NCBI GenBank assembly: GCA_905147135.1
Contig: LR990044.1
Span: forward strand, 19,165,622 to 19,229,621
From: Blastobasis lacticolella
Lineage: Eukaryota; Arthropoda; Insecta; Lepidoptera; Blastobasidae
Direction of reading: 5' to 3'
Length of the DNA: 64,000 nt
In this document: one piece after another, positions 10,684 through 20,629 of the stretch
Layout: every line of letters starts with the position of its first letter
How positions within the stretch are numbered: position 1 is the first letter of the stretch
Position numbers and translations under genes: made by a program
The notes under the pieces: generated by a model
The model's database searches: none
Told to the model about the DNA's origin: nothing
Seen by the model: the letters and a program-made list of their open reading frames with translations, nothing else

Positions 10684-11133
10684 ATATTACAATCCGCGCA
10701 CCGAACCAATGTTTCAATCCTACAAGAACTCAACATCAAAGAGAGATTATCGTCGTCTGTGCAAATACGAATTCTCAAGTTCTTTGGGCACATCACCCGT
10801 ACTGAAGACTCCATGGAACGTTTGGTGGTGCAAGGGGAAGTCGAGGGTAAAAGATCTCGTGGGCGCTCTCCAACACGGTGGACGGACCTCATCAAGTCTG
10901 CTACACTCTCTGCCATGACTGAAAACTCTCAACAGCAAGCAACAACAGACTTTTCAACTCTCGCTCCGCCAGACACAGGGACACATGGCGTTGCATCGCG
11001 AGGGCGGCGGTGGCGCGGAACTCGACCGATACGTGACCACGACCACTCTGTCAAGAGTGCACGACAAAGAAGAAGAAGAATGTTACACTACTCTGATTTG
11101 GTAGACGCTATAGCCAGTGGCCAACGTAGATGA
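10684..11133 (+). pseudogene. LINE ORF2 C-terminal remnant, family D (RTE-like)
   Basis: An open frame reads RTNVSILQELNIKERLSSS, RILKFFGHITRTEDSMERLV, then GKRSRGRSPTRWTDLIKSA. This order is the usual C-terminal tail of RTE/jockey-type retrotransposon polyproteins as I remember it. Around 10950-11080 a neighbouring frame gives HRDTWRCIARAAVARNST, while the main frame resumes as RDHDHSVKSARQRRRR, so indels have shuffled the reading frame. The ATG at 10759 is internal and not a real start. Polymerase and endonuclease domains are absent. It shares the ERLVVQG and PTRWTDLIK blocks with 1469-1608. Confidence 0.8.
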
Positions 11134-11328
11134 CGTAGTTTAGAATTATCTTATGGTAAATTTAGTTGCTAACTAAGTAAGACAATAGCACCGCAGGGCT
11201 TTAATTAAGAAGCCCGATAATGAAGGTTAAGCAACGTTCGCAGAGTCCGGGAACTGGATGAGTGACCGTTGCGTACTTCTACTGGATACGACCATTATAC
11301 GGAGTAAATTTTTTCTAAGTCCATGAAC

Positions 11329-11614
11329 TGCTGGTCTAGCCATCTTTGACAGCTCCGCTTGCGTGATGCGTGTACGGTAGAAAATTGACAAATCGAAATT
11401 CGACTATTTCTACCAACATCAAAATTGACTCTGATTGTGTAGGATCATCTGCCAATCCGCCTCCTTTGTACACCGAAAGTACGTGAATTGTCTATGGACC
11501 AAGAATTTCTACCACAAACAGCTTATGTCAGGTAACGTTAGCTTATGTCAAATCCCATACATTTTTTCTACCACAAACGATTGTAGATTAACGAAACCTC
11601 TGGGCTAAGGCCGC
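11329..11614. mobile_element. Non-autonomous element M1, copy 1
   Basis: About 286 bp, highly similar to 50720-51024. Shared landmarks are CTAGCCATCTTTGACAGCTC, GGATCATCxGCCAATCCGCC and two TTTCTACCACAAAC blocks. Ends are weakly inverted (GGTCTAGCC at left, GGCTAAGGCC at right). TGAAC appears on both sides and may be a short target-site duplication. No ORF. The second copy sits inside a LINE, which fixes the boundaries to within a few bases. Confidence 0.75.
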
Positions 11615-11836
11615 TGAACAGATAAATTGGTGGCACTGTATAATCTGTATCTACATTTAGTACTTATGAAGAGTGGCGCTGTTGTCTCTAGCTTTGCTAT
11701 ATCTCCTAATAATGTTTGTAGTTACGCGGATAACCACGTGACTTAAAAGATGAAACGCTGTCCATTTGACACAAATCTTTCATGTTGACATTTGCCACAA
11801 TCATTTGTCATATCACGAATTTATTTACAACCTTTG

Positions 11837-11842
11837 TCTCAT
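11837..11842. repeat. Target-site duplication TCTCAT, left copy
   Basis: TCTCAT directly precedes the left inverted repeat of the foldback element and recurs directly after the right one (12976-12981). Confidence 0.8.
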
Positions 11843-12975
11843 CCATGGACTTACTACCCAAAGGGACTGCGCACTGCTTTGACTAAAACCGGGCAGAGCG
11901 AGAGTCACCATCGATAGTCCTGTGTCCCTTTCTAGTGTTGCCACCATTGTTGATGCAAATTCCGAATTACTTTTATTATTTGGCGCGGACACCGTTCTCA
12001 GGGCCAGGCAGAGCCGGACCGGGTGCAATCTGAAGATCATGTTTTCACCAGGGTCCAGCCCAAGCTTACCCTGCTACTCGGAAACTATTGGCCCTAGAAC
12101 ACTAGTTCCTAGGGTGAAATGATAGCACTCCTCGAGATCATCATTGCGTATGACAGCTGTCAAAGTTAACCCATTGGTCATAAAACACTAGTTTCTAGAC
12201 AGAAATGATAGTACTTGTTGAGATCTACATTCCGAATGACAGCTGTCAAACTTTGAACTGAAATAACTCCTAAACTATTGGTGCTGTAACACTCCTTCCT
12301 AAAGAAAAATGATAGTGTTCGTCGAGATCTACATTTCGCATGACAGCTGTCAAACTTAGAACTGTTGTAACTCGGAAACGATTGGTCTTAGAACACTAGT
12401 CCCTAGCAATACGATAGTACTCATCGAGATCTACATTTCGGATGACAGTTCTAAGTTTGACAGCTGTCATACGAAATGTAGATCTCGACGAGTACTATCA
12501 TATCTCTATAGAAACTAGTGTTCTAGAACCAATGGGTTCCGAGTTATAACACATTTAAGTTTGACAGCTGTCACCCGAATTGTAGATATCGACGAATACT
12601 ATCACTTCTCTTTAGAAACTAGTGTTGTAGGATAAATCGGTACCGAACTCTTTTATCTGTTTTGTGGAAGAAAAGTTAATAATTATGTCGACTCGACATT
12701 TGTTGGAGAAACGTTCAGTAGATCAAAAGGTATTTTAACAACTACTTTTCGGATTGTACGGATTACCTCATAATAATACCAAATTCACGGTATATATATT
12801 TCTCCAATAATGGCAACACCAAACATGACACTTGTCAATTTAGAATGACGGTGATTATGCCAATAACATTGTGTTTACACTGTTAGAAAGGGACAAAGGA
12901 CTATCGATGGTGACTCTCGCTCTGCCCGGTTTTAGTCAAAGCAGTGCGCAGTCCCTTTGGGTAGTAAGTCCATGG
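11843..12975. mobile_element. 1133-bp foldback DNA transposon with satellite-like interior
   Basis: The terminal inverted repeats 11843-11934 and 12884-12975 (92 bp) match in all but one position. They start CCATGGACTTACTACCC and are flanked by the 6-bp direct repeat TCTCAT. Inside lie about four direct units and two inverted units of roughly 104 bp, each with AGATCTACATTTCG-type sequence next to the palindrome TGACAGCTGTCA (12150, 12237, 12340, about 12441 truncated, then inverted at 12458 and 12562). There is no open frame of useful length and no transposase motif, so it is non-autonomous. The near-identical arms imply a recent insertion or arm homogenisation. Superfamily is undetermined; a 6-bp duplication is unusual for common insect superfamilies. 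Confidence 0.9.
12076..12650. repeat. Internal ~104-bp repeat array, four direct then two inverted units
   Basis: Unit landmarks are AACACTAGTTxCTAG, ATGATAGTACT, GAGATCTACATT and TGACAGCTGTCA. Spacings between successive palindromes are about 87, 103 and 101 bp on the left side and 104 bp on the right. Orientation switches at about 12448-12457, so the middle of the element can fold back on itself. Confidence 0.85.
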
Positions 12976-12981
12976 TCTCAT
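12976..12981. repeat. Target-site duplication TCTCAT, right copy
   Basis: Matches 11837-11842 exactly and abuts the CCATGG end of the right inverted repeat. Confidence 0.8.
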
Positions 12982-13694
12982 CCCATTGGCTTTGCTTTAA
13001 AATAAATTTAAATTTATTCTACATTGTCACTTCATGTATGGTTTGAAAATGTAGATTGTCGAGCTGAACTTCACCTGATGTGCGTGGTACCGTAATATCC
13101 AGTCGCGGGCAATATTATGTCGTATTCGTGTCTAATGTATACTATTTTTTAATACATCTACCTATCAACTCGCATTATGGACGAGTGAGCGCGTACGGTT
13201 GGCAGAGAAAGCCGAATTATAAAATTTTTGGGAAAAAACATCACATGTTCAAATGCGAAAATGTTATGTCATGTTTGTTTTGTACTTTATCCAATAACGT
13301 GAACAACTACAGTGTATGTAGAAATATAAGTATAGGGTCATAAAGATAAAAGACCTATACCTACCGCGTTCCATTAGAGTTAATGCAGAAAATATAGATT
13401 TTAATAAAGGCTTATTTTTAAAAATTTAATGTTAAACTTCTTATTCATTATTATAAAAAAGTAGGTACTAGATAAGATAAGAAGGAGTTACACTATAATT
13501 TGAAAGCCGATTGGCACCCTGAGGCGGCATTATTGTTCTGTTATTATTATGGAAATTTATCTGTATCAGTTTACGGTAAAATAAAAAAATAATGAAATTA
13601 ATAGTTCGTGTGTCTTTTGTTTGATGGGAATATTGTCATCACATATAAAATGATATTATTATTCTTTATTTGATTAATATTTTTATGTTATAAC
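12982..13694. other. Unclassified stretch
   Basis: Unique AT-rich sequence. The plus-strand frame 13080-13343 has no recognised domain and no supporting splice or promoter signal, so I do not call it a gene. Confidence 0.4.
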
Positions 13695-13775
13695 GCAGAC
13701 AAACAAGCAAGCGCCACTTGATAATAAACAGTCACCACCGCCTATAGACATCAGGAACACCAATGCATTGCTAAC
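13695..13775 (-). mobile_element. LINE 3' end, family B, degraded
   Basis: CAGACAAACAAGCAAGCG, then CAGTCACCACCGCCTATAGA and ATCAGGAACACCA, match the B-family tails in the same order. It is short and eroded. Confidence 0.6.
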
Positions 13776-13930
13776 CTATAAAGAGACCTCTATGAAATTA
13801 TTTATTTGCGGTTTTTACTTACAACTAAATAATATTTGCTGCAGTACATAGCTACTGTAGTATAGATAATGTAAAGTACTTAGCGTAAATATTGACAGTA
13901 ATGTACACCCGTATTCCGAAACGTTATAGC

Positions 13931-14052
13931 TAGTGTGAAATAAGAAGAGACTTGGCGGGTCACGTGGTTCGACTTGCGCTGCATACGATTACCTGCGCGA
14001 AATCCCCTCCACTGCCATTTGACAAGTCTCTTCTTTCGTGACGCGGATTATA
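13931..14052. mobile_element. MITE-like element M2, copy 2
   Basis: The 122-bp partner of 3011-3132 in the same orientation, with about six substitutions. It has the same inverted ends around AAGAAGAGACTTG and CAAGTCTCTTCTT. TTATA occurs on both flanks of this copy (about 13923-13927 and 14048-14052) and could be a 5-bp duplication, but the right-hand TTATA is also in copy 1. Confidence 0.75.
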
Positions 14053-14069
14053 CTATGGGGGTTGTTATA

Positions 14070-14182
14070 CTCACAGTGCGCGCGAATACATAGGGTTCCT
14101 TTCCGTCAATACGAACGAAATTGGCCAATCATAAACGCTGCATTGAACACAGTGCGCTCACTTAGCAGACGAGCACTGTGAG
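14070..14182. mobile_element. Short MITE N, complete copy
   Basis: Bounded by the exact 10-bp inverted repeat CTCACAGTGC / GCACTGTGAG. The interior contains CGTCAATACGAACGAAATTG and GCCAATCATAAACGCTG. Related partial sequences lie at 17524-17596 (reverse orientation) and 44905-44990. No coding capacity. Confidence 0.7.
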
Positions 14183-14235
14183 AACGCATTTTTTTTTATT
14201 ATTATTGAAAAACACTGCTTTTGAGGAACCGTGCG

Positions 14236-14313
14236 TTTCAAAAAACCCTATATGTTATTGTGCAGAGGAAAGACTTCGGGAGCTCATTCCATATCTTACT
14301 CGTGTATGACAAA
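14236..14313 (-). pseudogene. LINE ORF2 terminal fragment (TSKIWNELPKSF type)
   Basis: The minus strand encodes TSKIWNELPKSFLCTITYRV before a stop. The plus-strand LINE at 50641-50719 encodes TCKMWNELPKTFLCTIT. The xWNELPxxF motif is the standard C-terminal signature of jockey/CR1-group LINEs. Only this short exonic relic is visible; flanks are unclassified. Confidence 0.65.
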
Positions 14314-16070
14314 CACGCTCGCGATACCCGTACGACTCCAACTACGATGCCAGGCATTAAGTGGTGTAGATGAAATCTATGCTATTGTCCGAGGATTGTT
14401 TACAGATACCAATAGCTCCTATCAAAACCAAGAAAGAAATAAAAATAAAAATGATTCTAAATATAATCCCCGCAATGATTCTGCCGACGCTCCCTTACTC
14501 GCCGCCCGGTCCCCAGCAAATGTTGTGGTGAATTTCATATTTTTGTAAGTATCTACTCCGTCTGCTCACTCCATGTGTTTCGGTTCACATAGAATTTTTT
14601 TGATTTTTTTCTCTGCTTTCATAGGCTTACGTGAGCGTAGAATTTGAAGAGCTCTCTCTTTACATATGGAATATTTTATTAGAGTGCTTTGCTGAGTCAT
14701 TTACTTGTATATTTTTTTCTCCCTCTCTCTCTCCTTATATGATTATTTTTACGGGGTTCCAGTTCGTCCTTTGAGTTCCTTGTGGAGAATATAACGTCTT
14801 TACCTCAAAGTACAGAATGGTAATATGCCATTCCAACGATGTGAGTGATGTATCAGTTTTCTTTTTGAATTAATCTAAATAAATGTTATTGCTACTAAAT
14901 ATTGCGTTCGTTTCGCAAATATTCCTTGCATTCTCTTCAATATAGAAATGTTCCCCTTTCAAATTTTGAGCCACACCAGTCTCCCAATCACTTATTGTGA
15001 AAAATGACCGCCAAACTCCTGTGGATTTACTATTATCCCAAATGTCATTTCGCCCCTGCCTCAGCAGAACCTGGCTCTGAAGCGAACGGATTGCCCTCGA
15101 CATTGTCTAAACAATTCCTAACTGATCTCAGGAATACCAGAAATGCCTTAAATATAAGAGCGAAAATCTAGAAAACAAACCTCAGTACCGCAGCTTAGAG
15201 TAAAATTTCGAGTGTCACCCCGAACACTTCCTCGTTTAAAATTTCAGACATTCGAACTTGGAATGATTTAAAAGTAGACCGAACAGCCGAAGTAAAAGCG
15301 ACACTATTACCGAAGCAACAAGTGCTAAATAGTTCGCCGGCGGTCGGTTTTAAAGCGTCCGATCGAGCAATTTTTCTCGCTCACGACCGGAACGGCCTAT
15401 CTCTCAAAGCTTCCACACAGAAATATCAACCATAAATATTTTCTTACAGAGTCGAAATTGAAACGCTAAAATTTTTCGAATCCGTGTCATTTATTTGGTG
15501 CAGGCAAGGTTGTCGGTCCATAACAAAACACATAAATTAAGTGCTCAATAATAAATGGAAATGTCCTTAGCAGAGGACGGGGCATTAGGGCGGGATTAAG
15601 GGCCGGGGCCGTGCACTCGCGCCTCGGACAAGCGAACGAATGGCAAGATTATTGGCGAGCCATTGTTTAATGGAATAGTGAATTCAATTAGGGGAACGTG
15701 GCGTAGTCGAGTCTTTGAGCCAGAGCGACTTTGACGACGCGACTACTTCTTGCGGTGAAGTTTTGTTCTTCGAACGTTTCTATGACATCTCTCGGTGCTC
15801 GAAGGCATAGGGTTCTAACCAATGATATTGGACATAAAACATAGATGCGAGGCTCCACCTATATAGAATGTATACTGTCAGTCTAGTTTAAAGTACTGTC
15901 TAAAATAGATAACTTTACTACTTACGCTTGAAAGGCTACTTTACTTAGACAAGTATTGTCATACTGTGTGAACGATAGATTTGCGAGTGACACGGTTTCG
16001 TGACCCGATAACTATGGTATTTGGCCTTGTAGTGTGCGGTAGAGTAGGTTGTAGGCACCGTACAAGACCA
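14314..16070. other. Unclassified, apparently single-copy stretch
   Basis: No shared repeat recognised. A minus-strand frame at 14870-15103 (77 codons) has a mixed amino-acid composition but no domain I know. The segment 15580-15800 is GC-richer and unique. It could hold non-coding regulatory sequence, but nothing in the window proves that. Confidence 0.4.
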
Positions 16071-16465
16071 CTAATAATCATTATCATCTTGGCGTTAATG
16101 TCGCGGTTGTGCTCTCGCGTACGAGGGCCCGGGGTCCACCTTGACCATGATCCAGGATATGGCAGATCTGATAATGACAGTGGAGCTGTACAGCTGGACT
16201 GTCATCTGATGCATATGGATGCCTTCAAGGCTAGATTGAATAGGCTGTTCCAAGATGGCCATGCTCCATCTTCGGCCGCATCGTCACTTAACAACAGGTG
16301 AGATAGCGGTCAAATGCCTGTCTTGTCTAATATAGAAAAAAAAGATCTACGTGACCCTGCTACCAGGGGGACCCGACGAGATTGGATCATGGTTACACAC
16401 CCAGTCACCTGAATGTGCAGTATTCATCACGATGTTTTCCCTAACCGTAAGAGCAATAGTTAGTA
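16071..16465 (-). mobile_element. SINE family 2, split by a LINE insertion
   Basis: The minus-oriented SINE 3' end starts at ATCATCTTGGCGTTAATGTC and runs to TGTCATCTGA (about 16209). The remainder resumes at 16344 with GATCTACGTGACCCTGC and continues through CATCACGATGTTTTCCCTAA to about 16465. The tRNA-like head is missing. The gap is exactly filled by a plus-oriented LINE C-family tail ending in poly(A). Confidence 0.85.
16210..16343 (+). mobile_element. LINE 3' end, family C, inserted in a SINE
   Basis: Encodes MDAFKARLNRLF and AASSLNNR before a stop, then GCGGTCAAATGCCTGTC and poly(A) at 16336-16343. It is homologous to 37282-37410, which has DAFKARVNWLF. It interrupts the SINE at its CATCTGA site; ATCT lies on both sides and may be a short target duplication. 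A severely 5'-truncated LINE insertion, younger than its host SINE. Confidence 0.8.
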
Positions 16466-16737
16466 TTTACTAATGTCTAATGTCCCTGACTAAGAAGACT
16501 AATGTCCTTGACTAATTACAAGTCAGCTACGTCCTCTATAAGCTAGGAACGTCCAAACAAAGATCACGACAAAAAATAAGATTAAAAATGCTAATTTCGT
16601 AATACCTCTAATTAGTCAAACACCGAAAATTGTGCGAAGAATCAGTATAAATAAAAAAGCAAATCTTTAAACTCGAACAAGTTGTAGGTACAAATTAGTG
16701 ATTCAAATCAAACCTACCCAGTTAATAGTTTGTATAG

Positions 16738-16928
16738 TACATTCTTGATGGAACTCCGTTGTATGATAGAATTAAAACACTCTTTTACACAAGTTCCACT
16801 ACAATTTAAATATATGTTGCGTCAGTATCAATTGCCTGACGATGATTCATACAAAATCGATCGCAATATATTTATAGCGGTTCATTTTATTTATAGCGGA
16901 ACTTGAGTAGAAAAGTGTTTTAATTCTA
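16738..16928. mobile_element. MITE family M3, copy 1
   Basis: 35-bp inverted repeats (16767-16801 and 16894-16928) match at about 31 positions and begin TAGAATTAAAACACT. A leading segment CATTCTTGATGGAACTCC is shared with the copy at 21288 and, inverted, with the copy near 59000. The interior has GCAATATATTTATAGCGG. No ORF. Confidence 0.75.
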
Positions 16929-17376
16929 TCAAACCTACCCACAAAATATCGCTACCCAAACATTACCTTGTTAACCCTCTACGTAAGCGCTGGCCATTTC
17001 CCATCTCCGAGGTCCAACCCTTGACAAATGCGAGGGAGGTAGGTGAGAATTCGCGAGTTTTATCCGGGTCCCGGTCCCGGGCGACCAGGGTCCGAAAAGT
17101 TTGCCTGACCCTCCCCCGAAAGGGATAGTCTTTATCTAAAGAGGGTATGTAACTTGTCTTGGTTGGCATTATGTATAATGCGGGTAGGATTAGGGTACCG
17201 TTTGGGGGTTCTACTGACATGTAGCTATATGTTGAATATGTATAGTTACAAATAATATTTTTAAATTTAAAGTAAAGCCTCGTATGTTTCTATTAACAAA
17301 ATATTTATTGTTCGTAGGTACTATTCTCTAAATGAGCTTCCAGCCACAGTACTATCTTTTTATTATTTTCTTTGAA
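16929..17376. other. GC-rich unique stretch
   Basis: 16970-17220 is visibly richer in G and C than its surroundings, with GGGTCCCGGTCCCGGG near 17068. The minus-strand frame through it (16963-17220) has no recognised domain. No repeat match in the window. Confidence 0.4.
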
Positions 17377-17470
17377 CTATGGCATGGGATATGGGATCCT
17401 TCAAGAGGTATATTAGAGGTCTCATTAGGGGCGACAATAGACTGGTGATACATCTGGTATTTGTGATGTT
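17377..17470 (+). pseudogene. LINE family B ORF2 terminal fragment
   Basis: ATCCTTCAAGAGGTATATTA and GAGGTCT match 28946-28980, where the frame reads MGSFKRYIRGLL before the B-family 3' end. This copy loses similarity after the GTATTTGTGATGTTCTTAGG block (the VADVH region) and is heavily mutated. Confidence 0.6.
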
Positions 17471-17523
17471 CTTAGGCAAGCGCGTATTCACAAAAAATAC
17501 TTGCCAATATGCCTATAAGTTTC

Positions 17524-17596
17524 CACAGTGCTCGTATGCTATGTGAACGCACTGCGTTCAATACGACGTCATGATTGGAAAATTTCGTTTATTTTG
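17524..17596 (-). mobile_element. Partial MITE N
   Basis: CACAGTGCTCGTATGCTATG onward is the reverse complement of the right half of the MITE at 14070-14182, including CACTGCGTTCAATAC and ATGATTGG. It directly precedes the tandem duplication, so MITE N may be the terminus of a larger element here. Confidence 0.6.
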
Positions 17597-18159
17597 GTGG
17601 ACGCAACCACGGTATTGTCAGTTGGAAACTGTGCGTCCGCATACACTTTGAGACCTCATAGGAACGTTTTAAAATTCGGGTATGAATGTGCTTCTGCTGT
17701 TAACAGCATTTACAAGTACGGCAACAACTCTTCTCAATACACCTGTAACATCCCGAAAATGTGTTTCTTACGCGCAGAGATTGCGAGTAGGTATCAATGT
17801 GCTTTGTATTTTTTCCCTTCAGCGACCTGAGGTCATCTTAGCCCGCCTCCGCATGCCCAACGAGCCTCGAGGGACGATTATTCTGGCGGACGTATCCACG
17901 ATATTGACAGTTGGAGCTCTGTGCGTCCGCGCTCACTTTCAGACCTTACAGTAACGTTTCTGAATTCGGGTGGGAATTCATTGCATCTGCTAACAGCATT
18001 TACAATAGTACGACAACAACTCTTCTCAATACACCTGTAACATCCCGAATAATGTGTTCTTTACTTGCAGATATTGCGATGTGTTTTGTACTTTTTTCCC
18101 TTTAGCGACCTGAGGCCATCTTAGCCCGCCTCCGTATTCCCAACGAGCCTCGAGGGACG
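17589..18159. repeat. Tandem duplication, two ~285-bp units
   Basis: Units 17589-17876 and 17878-18159. Shared landmarks: GGACG near the start, CTGTGCGTCCGC, CAACTCTTCTCAATACACCT, AACATCCCGA, CGACCTGAGGxCATCTTAGC, and CGAGCCTCGAGGGACG at both ends. Offsets between landmarks are 283-292 bp because of indels. The units overlap several open frames that are not protein-like. Confidence 0.85.
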
Positions 18160-19374
18160 GCCTCGTCTATACAGCCTGTCAATGACTGCGGAATTTAGAA
18201 CCGACCCCGCCATTGATATAAATGTTTTTTGTTCTCCCAAAACGGCCCTTCAAATTGTTATTTAGTGGGAGCTATGTGTTTTGGGTAGTGTTGTTGTACG
18301 GGTGATTGGTTACCTGTTTTTTTTACTATTGGTCTTTGTTTTGTAATCTTGATATTTGGACGTAAATTATGTCTTTTAGCATAGTTATGTGCATGCAACT
18401 TGAGGAATGGCTGTCTAGTTGAGTTTTTTTGGAAGAGTAAAAAGCTACCAGTTACTAAGAGGTTATTAACCTGTAACTAAAGTTTAGATAGCTGACTAAT
18501 GCTCGTACTTCAGTGGTAGTCATAAAACCTTCAAGCTAGAAAGTGGGCAGTAGGTTTTTCTACCCGAAGTAGCGTTTTCTATCCCAATATGGTTTTCAGG
18601 GAAATAAAAGTAATAAAATATGCCCGCAAACTGCCTCGAGAACTGCAAAATGCTGCAAACTTAATGCACTGCATTAAATTTTAGAAGAAATATGTGCGCA
18701 ATCGCGAATCACGATTTTAATTATACATAGACGTCTGAGTTGTGTTAATTTGTGACCCTAAAAAGAGTCAAGGAAGGTGAACGTATTAATACAATTGTAT
18801 TAAGAGATAAACCTAATCCAAACAAAGTCTATTAAAAAGGCACGAAGGGCTACTTTAACTTGAATGAAAAATGCTCCAATTTTAATGTCCAAACTGCGCC
18901 CTCTTATGTTAATACTACGCACTAGAGCCCGCCGTGTTGCAAAGCTTTGTAGTCGCATATGAATGTAACTTGCGAGATATTAAATTTCAAACGGATTTAC
19001 TGGCATATGACGCGTGGCATCTTGCATTGCGACCCCTCCGTAGAATTGTATTTGCATCGATTCAGTAATAATATATGATGCCAGTTGACCTTGTTTGAAT
19101 GGTGGAGATCGATTGTCGATTTTAGATTTTAAATTTATGCTACATGTACTTGGACTTTTTTATATATGTTGCCTGGAGTGGAGAGTTTGTAACGATAAGG
19201 CCGTCATTGCTTATTGACCTCTGATTGATTGTAACTGTATCTACTGTGCCTACCTATACTGTTAAAGGGTTTTGTATGAGTGACAAACTATTTATCTATT
19301 ATTGATATCAATACAGGGTTCCGATACTTACAATTATTTTACTAATGTATTTAATATATGGAAACTCGATTGCT
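18160..19374. other. Unclassified AT-rich stretch
   Basis: No shared repeat, RNA gene or coding pattern recognised on either strand. Confidence 0.4.
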
Positions 19375-19418
19375 AATAAATATACAATGAATTGTCAAAC
19401 TTGACAATTGTAATTGGT

Positions 19419-19500
19419 GTTGCCATTTGTAAAGCACGTTGCTTCTCTGTAGAAAATACAATGTATTATTCTATTAGGACGTGCTCAAAATGGCAACACT
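19419..19500. repeat. Imperfect inverted repeat around GTGTTGCCATTT
   Basis: GTGTTGCCATTT-GTAAAGCACGT on the left pairs with ACGTGCTCAAAATGGCAACAC on the right. Just outside lies a second small palindrome, AATTGTCAA/TTGACAATT (about 19391-19410). This may be a relic MITE or a palindromic protein-binding region. Confidence 0.55.
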
Positions 19501-19512
19501 TACGTTTGCGTC

Positions 19513-19548
19513 TATAAAAGCAAGTGCAACGTTGTATCTGGTCATTTT
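19513..19548 (+). promoter_or_regulatory. Possible core promoter: TATA box and initiator
   Basis: TATAAAAG at 19513-19520 is followed, at about 29 bases, by GGTCATTT, which resembles the arthropod initiator. The spacing is that of a TATA-Inr core promoter. The first downstream ATG (19644) opens an 81-codon frame about 100 bases from the inferred start site. TATAAA-like words are common in AT-rich DNA, so this is only a candidate. Confidence 0.3.
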
Positions 19549-19643
19549 TACTCCTTTGAAATCGGACTGAATGAGTGGTCCGTACTTCAAAGTTTTAATT
19601 TACAAAATGTAATAAAATACATTGTGTCTATGATGTACTAGAC

Positions 19644-19889
19644 ATGCCGCAAAAAGTTCGCAAAGTAGCCTCAACCCCGCAACCCAGCAAAAGTTCACTG
19701 GCCTCAAATTCCGAATTCAAAAAAAGGAACAAACTAATTCGTACAAAGGACAAGCACCTGGCGAAATTCATTCCACCAATAGGAGGCGAGTGTCACCGGC
19801 CCCTCACTGACCAATGGCTGACCGGTTCTTACCCTTGCGTCGCGTGCTGGTCAGCCCCAGCCTCCCCTCGCCACGCGCCCGATCGATAA
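19644..19889 (+). CDS. Short unassigned ORF downstream of a candidate promoter
   Basis: 81 codons opening MPQKVRKVASTPQ, rich in Lys, Ser and Arg, with FKKRNKLIRTKDKHLAKF in the middle and a Cys/Pro-rich C-terminus that looks less protein-like. I recognise no domain, signal peptide or membrane segment. The start is chosen only because it is the first ATG after the TATA/Inr-like pair at 19513-19548. If real, it may be a first exon, but no convincing splice donor is seen. It could equally be chance. Confidence 0.2.
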   Translation: MPQKVRKVASTPQPSKSSLASNSEFKKRNKLIRTKDKHLAKFIPPIGGECHRPLTDQWLTGSYPCVACWSAPASPRHAPDR

Positions 19890-20629
19890 AAGCATCGCTT
19901 TTATGACTTCTAAATATCTCTGGACCTCGGATGTTGGTTTAACCAGATAAACACACGCTTTGTGGCATTCGAGACAGGTATTCCGTACAAAAGGAGACTT
20001 TGATACGGGCGATATATCTGACCACTTAGTGGCCGCTACTTGACAAGGGGAGACAGGGGTGTATCAGTGCTTTGTGAAGATTTATCTCACTGAATGGACG
20101 TTTACTTTGTGGAGATATTTTGACGCGTGTTATACCTGTTTGCTTGAATGGGATGAAAGTGGTGTTTAATGGTTTTTTGTTGCCATTGTTGAGGTGGCAG
20201 ACCATGGATAATTATGTTGAATGGAATGGGTTTTCTGTGGCCGTTTGCTTAACGGTTCATTGGTGTTTGATAATTGAGTTTTGTATTTAAATGTTTAGTT
20301 GTAAGTTGGAATTGTGGATAGTTTGGCAGAGTCTTCTAAACACATTGTAGTGAACTACTAGGTATTACTAGGGATTGGACGATTTCTAAAGAGTAATGGA
20401 TTTGGTGAAGTCTACGGCCAAAAGAGGAAATAATACAGCTCATATACATAACGATTATATGGTTTTAACGGTGGAACAAATCAACTTCTTAAATACCTAT
20501 TTCCAATGTTTAAACAAACACAGCAAATAATCGGAACAATCGCGCTTTACACACTTACAACTTACGGCTCGATGATGCTACGGCCCGCGGCCCAACTTTG
20601 TATTTCTATGACGTTCATAAGAGTTTTGA
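19890..20629. other. Unclassified stretch
   Basis: Mostly unique sequence, GC-richer to about 20060 and AT-rich afterwards. No repeat or gene recognised. Confidence 0.4.

Noticed and set aside
12076..12650. CRISPR-like array, because of regularly spaced palindromes
   Set aside because: Units are about 104 bp without unique spacers, they switch orientation, and they lie between long inverted repeats in animal DNA.
14870..15103. 77-codon minus-strand frame with protein-like composition
   Set aside because: No domain recognised, no second copy, no convincing promoter or splice signals. Not enough to call a gene.
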